A stretch of 64,000 nt of DNA from Acidobacteriota bacterium (GTDB lineage Bacteria; Acidobacteriota; Vicinamibacteria; Fen-336): the NCBI GenBank assembly GCA_022340585.1, contig JAJDNS010000067.1:22211-86210 (forward strand), given 5' to 3'. Of this stretch, positions 58,671 through 64,000 are shown one piece after another (position 1 is the stretch's first letter; each line of letters begins with the position of its first letter). The notes under the pieces were generated by a model. It had not been told where the DNA came from. It did not search any database and worked only from the letters and a program-made list of their open reading frames with translations. A program made the position numbers and the translations under genes.

Positions 58671-60167
58671 TTGACTCTTCATGTCGGCCCGTGGCAAGCT
58701 GGCGCACCGTTGAAGAGACTCCTCCTCTCTGGCCTCCTCGTGGCCGCGGCCGCCTACGCGGCCCTCCCGCTGGTGCTTCCCCTCCGGATGGACTGGCTCG
58801 CGGGACCGATCCGTCTGACGGGTCTCGCTCTCGTGCTTCTCGTGCTCGCCGTCTACGCGTGGCTGGCGATGGGAAGAAGGGCACTCCGGGTCGACGCGCG
58901 AGGCTTTCGGCTGCGCTCCCTGGACGTGGCACTCCTTCTCGCCTTTCCGCTCTACCTGCTCTTCATCGGCAACGGTCTCTGGCTGACCTCGGCCGACAAC
59001 ATATCCACGATGGCACTGGGGCCGGTGGTGCTGAGAAAGGGCACCATCGACCTCTCGAGCGTGCCCATCTATCAGAAGCGGCGGCTCCCCTACTCCGGGA
59101 TTCGAGTGGGCGACCGCATTCTCCCTGCCTTCCCACTGGGCACAGGCCTACTGTCGGTCCCCTACGTGGCGGTCACCGAGCTGACCCTGCCAGGTGGGGA
59201 CGACGACGCTCGCGCCAGGCGTCGTGACAAGCATCTAGCCGCTCTGCTCACGGTGGCGACGACGGTCCTGTTCTTCCTCGGGGTGAGATCTCGCCACGGG
59301 GAGACCTCCGCCCTGGCAGTCACTCTCGTCTTCGCGCTGGCAACCACTGTCTTCTCCAATACCAGCCAGGCCCTGTGGTCCATCACCGGGGCCTTGTTCC
59401 TTCTGAGCGTGGCTTTGTGGCTTCTGCTCGCCCCGGATGCCTCCACCGGGCGCGCGCTGCTCGCCGGGCTGGCCGTAGGCGGGGCCTTCGCCTGTCGACC
59501 CACCGTATTGCTGGCCGGCGGAGCGTTGGCCATCTTCCTGTGGCGACGCTGGCCCGAGCTCCTCGTCTACGCCTTTGGCGTGCTCATCTCGGTGGGGGTG
59601 ACCGTCCTCGCCCTGCACGCAGTGTATGGCCACCCCTTGGGGGGCTATGGCCTCATCAACCCCGGGAACCGTTGGGGTGATCACCTTCAAGAGGGCCTGG
59701 TCGGCACGTTGCTGAGCCCGAGTCGAGGGGTGCTGCTGTTCTTTCCCTACCTGTTCCTGTTGCCCTGGGGCCTGCCGTCCCTGCGAGACGACCCACGGCT
59801 CCGACAGACGGTCCTGGCGGCGTCGGTGGCGAGCATTGCCATCTACCTGGTCGTGTCGGGCTACGACGTGTGGTGGGGTGGCAAGAGCGTCGGGCCCCGG
59901 CTGATGACCGAGGTCGCGCCGTTCCTGGCCCTGCTGATGCTGCCGGTCTTCCGCCGGTGGCGCGAGCTGGGTCGAACGCGGATGGCTCTCGCGGTGACTT
60001 TGGCCCTGGCCGTAGGGACTCAGGTGCTCTCCACCTACACCTACCGAGCGTACGTCTGGAACCGCCATTTCGACATCGGCCAGAAGCCCGTTCGCTGGTC
60101 GTACGGACAGAGTCAGCTCCTCGCTCTCTGGTGCCCCTCCTGCGTGCTCCCGTCCTCCAAAGACTGA
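58671..60167 (+). CDS. polytopic membrane protein, GT-C-like
   Basis: About 498 residues if translation starts at TTG 58671; TTG 58710 is the alternative, and neither has a strong ribosome binding site. About 11 transmembrane helices. After the second or third helix the loop S-A-D-N-I-S-T and the later Y-G-H-P-L-G-G-Y-G and Y-D-V-W-W-G-G-K-S-V-G-P-R-L are reminiscent of bacterial GT-C proteins of unknown acceptor, in which the W-W-G-G-x-x-x-G-P-R motif is recurrent. Divergent from the preceding GT-C/SGNH pair. Confidence 0.75.
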   Translation: MTLHVGPWQAGAPLKRLLLSGLLVAAAAYAALPLVLPLRMDWLAGPIRLTGLALVLLVLAVYAWLAMGRRALRVDARGFRLRSLDVALLLAFPLYLLFIGNGLWLTSADNISTMALGPVVLRKGTIDLSSVPIYQKRRLPYSGIRVGDRILPAFPLGTGLLSVPYVAVTELTLPGGDDDARARRRDKHLAALLTVATTVLFFLGVRSRHGETSALAVTLVFALATTVFSNTSQALWSITGALFLLSVALWLLLAPDASTGRALLAGLAVGGAFACRPTVLLAGGALAIFLWRRWPELLVYAFGVLISVGVTVLALHAVYGHPLGGYGLINPGNRWGDHLQEGLVGTLLSPSRGVLLFFPYLFLLPWGLPSLRDDPRLRQTVLAASVASIAIYLVVSGYDVWWGGKSVGPRLMTEVAPFLALLMLPVFRRWRELGRTRMALAVTLALAVGTQVLSTYTYRAYVWNRHFDIGQKPVRWSYGQSQLLALWCPSCVLPSSKD

Positions 60168-60179
60168 GATGGGGGACGG

Positions 60180-60597
60180 GACCCCTCGCGGATGAGAACT
60201 CCAGGCGCTGGTCCTAGACTGCGCCGGGTTACCGGCCGGAGGTGGTGCCCGTCGGGCAACGGCCGGGGACGGTCCGGACCGGAATCGATTGACGTGCATC
60301 GCCACCACGAGCCCCAGGCTGCCGCCGGCGGTGACGATCAGCGGGAGCTGCTCGCGCCTCCGGGCCAGTGCATCCCCCCGCTCGGATGGAGCATCGTCTC
60401 CAGCCGGTAGGGCAGATCGGAATCGAACCACACGTCGGCTGCCCGGGGCTCGCCAGCCGCGGATCCAGGTGCACACCGGCGGCGGAGTAGACGGCGGCCG
60501 AGACCGCGGCGAGGGCGCTCGCCAGCAGGAGCGACACCAACCACAGCTTCGAAAGCAGGGGCCGCGTCACGAGGAGAAAGCCCCTCTCCTCATCCAC
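60180..60597 (-). pseudogene. decayed membrane-protein gene with at least two frameshifts
   Basis: Three different minus-strand frames each carry part of one protein: M-D-E-E-R-G-F ... with a helix (W-L-V-S-L-L-L-A-S-A-L-A-A-V) from 60597; then D-V-W-F-D-S-D-L-P-Y-R-L-E-T-M around 60430; then a second helix (L-P-L-I-V-T-A-G-G-S-L-G-L-V-V) around 60330. The V-W-F-D-S-D motif after helix 1 occurs at the start of polytopic transferase-like proteins, suggesting the remnant of a third such gene. The rest has been lost. Sequencing errors are an alternative explanation. Confidence 0.45.
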
Positions 60598-60638
60598 CGT
60601 CGCCGGTGCCGCGCAGCGACTCCCCCCGGCCGGGAGAC

Positions 60639-60652
60639 CGACTTTTCAGCCG
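60639..60652 (-). terminator. GNRA-loop hairpin after the beta-helix gene
   Basis: On the minus strand CGGCT-GAAA-AGTCG (five pairs, one G-T) begins directly after the TGA of the beta-helix gene, with a GAAA tetraloop. A second C/G stem follows. No T-run. Confidence 0.35.
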
Positions 60653-63600
60653 TCAGATCAATGGCGTGCCCCCGACGCACTGGCCATCGACCGCGGTGGG
60701 CAGCCCGTCGTCATAGCGGAAGAGCGCGCCGGTCGAGTCTCCACAGAAGCCGGGCCCGAAGCCGCTTACCGGCGCCGCCGTGTAAGCGTAGCTGGCGAGG
60801 CCGGGGACCAGGAGCTCCGGATGAGGCAACTCCGTTCCCGGGGAGAAGCCGCGGGCATAGCCCACCCTCGTGGCGAGGCTGGCGAGCTCCTCGGTGAGGA
60901 ACCAGGGCGCCATGGGCGGGTAGTCGACGATGCAGTCGGTCGGCGTCGCCAGGCAGCTGAGGTACCCGTACCGGCCAAACGCCGTGCTCTGGTAGGCGGC
61001 CTCTGCCAAGATGACGGTGCGGATATCGCCGATCAGCGCCGAGATGTCTGGCACGAGGCAGGCCGAGAAGGCCGACGTGCCCGCTGGCGCCGACGCGGTG
61101 GCGGTCACTACTCCACCCGAGACCGCGGCAACCGAGACGCTGAAGTCCGCGGTGCCGGATGGGTCGGTGATCACCTCGATCCGGCCCAGGAACTGCTCGC
61201 CCTCGCCCGCCCCCAACGCGTCGCAGGTGGTGGACCAGAACAGCTCGACCTGGAAGGTCACACCGGGGATGCCGAGGGCGCTCACGCTCCCGGCCACGTT
61301 GGTGGTGCCCCCGGAGGTGTCTGCGCTGGTGAGCACCGGGGCGTCCAACATGCCGTTGTCGAGAATGCCCAGGAGCGCGTTGGAGTGGATGGAGTTGCCC
61401 AGGATGTGGTTTCCCGTGAGACCGCCGAAGTCCTGGACGCCGTTTCCGCCGTTGAAGGCGATGGTGTTCCCGTCCCCGGTTCCCAGTCCCCCGATGCTGT
61501 TGGTCGTGGACGTCGCGTCGGAGACGATCACACCGTTTCCGCCGTTGCCCAGGCTGGCCCCGCTCGCGTTGGTGCCAATCCAGTTGCCCGCAATGAACTC
61601 GCCCGCGGCCCCCTGAAGGTCGATCCCGTCGCCTCCGTTGCCGGAGATGATGTTGCCCTCCCCGGCGTTCGGGCCGCCTATGGTGTCGCCACCGGTGGCA
61701 CTGAGACGCACGCCGTCTTCCGTATTGGGGATGACAACCGTCCCCGTCACATCCGTCCCGATCTTGTTCGCCTGCACGAGGTTGGGGCCGACCGAGGAGA
61801 TGATGGAGATGCCGGTCCGCCCGTTGGCGGAGATGACGTTGCCCTCGCCGGGGCGACCGATGGTGGTCTGATCGGCGTCGTGGGCCTCGATGCCGCTCCA
61901 GCCGTTGCCCAGGGCGGCCGTGCCCGCCGCGTTGGTGCCGATCCGGTTGGCCAGGATGTCCGTTCGCGTGCTCTCCAAGACCAGGACCCCGTAGCGCAGG
62001 TTCCCCGAGACCACGTTGTCCCGGATCGTGCTGTCCGTCGTGAACCCCCCCATCAGCCGCACTCCATCGAGAGCGTTGGGAACGGCCACGGCGCCGGCGG
62101 GGTCGGTCCCGATCCGGTTGTCCTGAACGAGGGTGCGGGCGATGGGGACGCCCGTGTTCGACTGGACCCACACGCCGGATTCCGCGTGCCCGGAGATGAC
62201 GTTCCCCCGGATGACTGTGTCGGAGGAAGCCATGGTGAGCCAGATGCCCGCGAGCTGTGGCCCTACTGGCGTGTCACCGTCCGCGTTCGTGCCGATGAGA
62301 TTCCCCTCGATGATGTTGCCGATGGCGTTCTGGATCTGGATGCCGAACTCGTCCAGGTTGGAGATCACGTTCTCCTCCCCCGGAGCGCTCCCGCCGATCC
62401 GGTTCCCGGGGCTGTTCACGATCGAGATGCCACCGCCACCGTATCCACGAGAGAGCATCCCCGTTGGATCGGTCCCGATGCGGTTGGCCTGGACGATGGC
62501 CGGGACGCTCCCCTCGCCGGCGATGGAGATACCCAAGGCGATGTTCCCGGAGATCACGTTCCCTTCCGACGGGCGGCCGATGACCAGGCCGCTCGCGAAC
62601 TGCGACCCGATCCCCGACCAGGCATTCCCGAGGGCGTTTCCGTCGACGTCGAGGCCGATGGTGTTCCCGAGGATCTCGGTGTCCTCGGCGCTGACGTAGC
62701 CCGATGGCCCGCTCACGGCCTGCACCATGATGCCGTAACGGCCGTTTCCGGAGATCACGTTGCCCCGTATCGACGTGTCCGCGATCGCCACGGGGCCAAC
62801 TGAAGATGGCCAGGTTGAGATGCCGTCGTTCCCGTTGGCGAGAGCGGTCGTCCCGGCCGGGTGGACGCCGATCAGGTTGCTCTCTATGCGGTTGCCTCGC
62901 CCCCCCGTCATGAGGAGACCGTCCGCGGCGTTTCCGGACAGGACGTTGGCGGACACGAGGTTCCCCGAAGAGTCCTGGGTCTCGAGCCCGCTGGTGTTCC
63001 CGATCCCTCCCGCTCCGGCCGGGTTGGTACCCAGGTAGTTGCCCTGGATCGTGCTCCCCCCGCCCCCGGACAGGGAGATCCCGGCCAGGTCGAAGCCGTG
63101 GATGGCCAGGCCGCGGACGATGGAGCTGCCCGCGATGATGGAGAGCCCATGGGCGCCGAGCGAGCCGCTGCCGTCGATTTGGACGATGGGCACCCCGGTG
63201 TAGCCGGGCTGCGTCGTGCCGTCGATCACCACCGGATCGGTGACCACAGGCAGCGCCGTGGCTGGCGCGATGGTGTAGGGGGCCGGAACGTCGAAGACGA
63301 TGGTGTCGCGGTGTCCGGTGTTGGCGTTGGCGTCGAGGAGGGCCTGGCGGAGGGTCCCCGGCCCGGCGTCGGCGGTGCTCGTCACGGCGAGGACGAGGGG
63401 CTCCCCCGGGGCCACCACGTCGAACGGCAGCGACGTGTCGGACACCAGGCCGGGAGCCGAGGCCTGGAGGGTGTAGCCCTCCCCGGCGACATCGACGCTC
63501 AGGTCATCGAAGGTGGCGACCCCGCCCACCGCGTTGCGGGCGGTGGTTCCCGCGAGGGACTCGGGGCCTCCTGCCGTGGTGAGGGTCACCGGGTCGGTGC

Positions 63601-64000
63601 GGGCCGGCAGCGGTGTGCCCGTGGCGTCCTGGATCTGCACGAGGATGGGAGGCAGGGTCGCGGAGGGCGCCGTGTCGGTGGGCTGGGTCAGGAAGACGAG
63701 ACGGTCCGCCGCCAACGGGACGATCTCGAAGGGCGCCGAGGTCGCGCCGGTGAGGTCGGGCGAGGAGGCCACGAGGGTGTAACCGGAGCCCACGGTGTTG
63801 ATGGAGAGGTCGTCGAAGGTCGCCAGGCCGTTCTCGGTCGCGCGGGTCGTGGCGCCGGACAGGGTCGCCGGCGGCCCGGACCCGAGGGCCAGGGTGACCG
63901 GGATCCCGGTGACCACCGCGGTGTCCCCGGTGGCGTCGACGAGGCGGACCACGACGGGCGGCAGGGTCTCGTCCACGGGGGTGCTCACCGGGCCCTGGGC
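60653..64000 (-). CDS. large secreted right-handed beta-helix protein with Ig-like repeats (N-terminus outside window)
   Basis: At least 1115 residues; the frame is still open at base 64000, so the start is not seen. The visible N-terminal part has Ig-like repeats (about 1-200) of the pattern A-T-F-D-D-L-S-x-x-x-x-G-x-G-Y-T-L-x-A-S-x-P. A junction S-T-A-D-A-G-P-G-T-L-R-Q-A-L-L-D-A-N resembles the CSLREA-type linker. The long central region (about 250-850) repeats G-N-V-I-S-G-N, N-R-I-G-T-D and N-L-I-G-T-N units, the ladder of a parallel beta-helix. The C-terminal 200 residues are different, with several cysteines. Likely a surface adhesin or polysaccharide-binding/degrading protein. No sorting signal is seen at the C-terminus. 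Confidence 0.85.
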   Translation of the reverse strand, partial: AQGPVSTPVDETLPPVVVRLVDATGDTAVVTGIPVTLALGSGPPATLSGATTRATENGLATFDDLSINTVGSGYTLVASSPDLTGATSAPFEIVPLAADRLVFLTQPTDTAPSATLPPILVQIQDATGTPLPARTDPVTLTTAGGPESLAGTTARNAVGGVATFDDLSVDVAGEGYTLQASAPGLVSDTSLPFDVVAPGEPLVLAVTSTADAGPGTLRQALLDANANTGHRDTIVFDVPAPYTIAPATALPVVTDPVVIDGTTQPGYTGVPIVQIDGSGSLGAHGLSIIAGSSIVRGLAIHGFDLAGISLSGGGGSTIQGNYLGTNPAGAGGIGNTSGLETQDSSGNLVSANVLSGNAADGLLMTGGRGNRIESNLIGVHPAGTTALANGNDGISTWPSSVGPVAIADTSIRGNVISGNGRYGIMVQAVSGPSGYVSAEDTEILGNTIGLDVDGNALGNAWSGIGSQFASGLVIGRPSEGNVISGNIALGISIAGEGSVPAIVQANRIGTDPTGMLSRGYGGGGISIVNSPGNRIGGSAPGEENVISNLDEFGIQIQNAIGNIIEGNLIGTNADGDTPVGPQLAGIWLTMASSDTVIRGNVISGHAESGVWVQSNTGVPIARTLVQDNRIGTDPAGAVAVPNALDGVRLMGGFTTDSTIRDNVVSGNLRYGVLVLESTRTDILANRIGTNAAGTAALGNGWSGIEAHDADQTTIGRPGEGNVISANGRTGISIISSVGPNLVQANKIGTDVTGTVVIPNTEDGVRLSATGGDTIGGPNAGEGNIISGNGGDGIDLQGAAGEFIAGNWIGTNASGASLGNGGNGVIVSDATSTTNSIGGLGTGDGNTIAFNGGNGVQDFGGLTGNHILGNSIHSNALLGILDNGMLDAPVLTSADTSGGTTNVAGSVSALGIPGVTFQVELFWSTTCDALGAGEGEQFLGRIEVITDPSGTADFSVSVAAVSGGVVTATASAPAGTSAFSACLVPDISALIGDIRTVILAEAAYQSTAFGRYGYLSCLATPTDCIVDYPPMAPWFLTEELASLATRVGYARGFSPGTELPHPELLVPGLASYAYTAAPVSGFGPGFCGDSTGALFRYDDGLPTAVDGQCVGGTPLI

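Larger units (their letters stand above)
60168..60652. other. gene-free stretch holding the decayed gene
   Basis: 485 bases without an intact gene. It holds the decayed membrane-protein frames described separately and the hairpin at 60639-60652. Confidence 0.5.

Noticed and set aside
60180..60597. The joined decayed frames as another selenoprotein
   Set aside because: The breaks are frame changes, not an in-frame TGA, and no redox motif is present.
60821..62803. A plus-strand frame of 660 residues opposite the beta-helix gene
   Set aside because: Complement of the repeated beta-helix codons; its D-V/D-D repeats mirror the ladder on the other strand.

Overview
The window is a stretch of a GC-rich (roughly 70% by eye) chromosome from a Gram-negative bacterium. 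Outer-membrane genes (a TolC-like lipoprotein, an Omp85-type barrel, an alginate-export-type porin), exported lipoproteins and a MacAB-like efflux operon fit a didermal cell. Reg_prop sensor kinases and the general gene mix recall Acidobacteriota or a deltaproteobacterial/myxobacterial lineage, but nothing here settles the phylum. I see no tRNA, rRNA, CRISPR array, insertion sequence or phage gene.

Layout. 0-6.5 kb: end of an efflux outer-membrane lipoprotein, a DUF1003 protein with a methyltransferase, an MprF-type aminoacyl-phosphatidylglycerol synthase/flippase and a Kup potassium transporter. 6.5-11.8 kb: an envelope-stress block with a DegP-like protease, a YflT-like protein, a secreted unknown and an OmpR-type two-component pair. 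11.9-16.8 kb: CstA, a GH31 lipoprotein, a redoxin with an in-frame TGA, and a PrsW-like protease. 16.8-26.8 kb: a long Pro/Ala/Glu-rich membrane protein, a GGDEF-EAL protein, an FAD oxidoreductase, a Reg_prop histidine kinase and a YdcF-like protein. 26.9-31.4 kb: an adaptor/ATPase/permease/permease efflux operon. 31.6-40 kb: a small secreted protein, a phospholipase D-type cardiolipin synthase, a methyltransferase, two very small proteins, a GH29 fucosidase and two outer-membrane proteins. 40-47.5 kb: a PAS-PP2C phosphatase, a B12-dependent diol dehydratase (large and medium subunits fused, plus small subunit), an epimerase and a cysteine desulfurase-SelD fusion. 47.6-54.4 kb: a glycan/surface-polymer cluster containing a plant-type reversibly glycosylated polypeptide homologue. 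54.4-64 kb: a sirtuin, a TauE/SafE transporter, an SGNH hydrolase, two polytopic membrane proteins of glycosyltransferase type, a decayed gene, and a large beta-helix protein that runs off the window.

The most interesting signal is selenium use. The gene at 15338-15931 (minus) is split by one in-frame TGA exactly where its redoxin family has the first cysteine of a W-C-P-x-C motif, and the mRNA just downstream can fold into a 6-bp hairpin with a GGUCG loop. The same window encodes SelD (selenophosphate synthetase) fused to a NifS-like desulfurase that could deliver the selenium. Together these support a Tat-exported selenoprotein in a selenocysteine-using organism. Other points worth a second look are the fused diol dehydratase with no reactivase or microcompartment genes nearby, the bacterial RGP homologue, a 31-residue lysine-rich microprotein, paired hairpins upstream of a small secreted protein, and TAnnnT boxes very close to many start codons.
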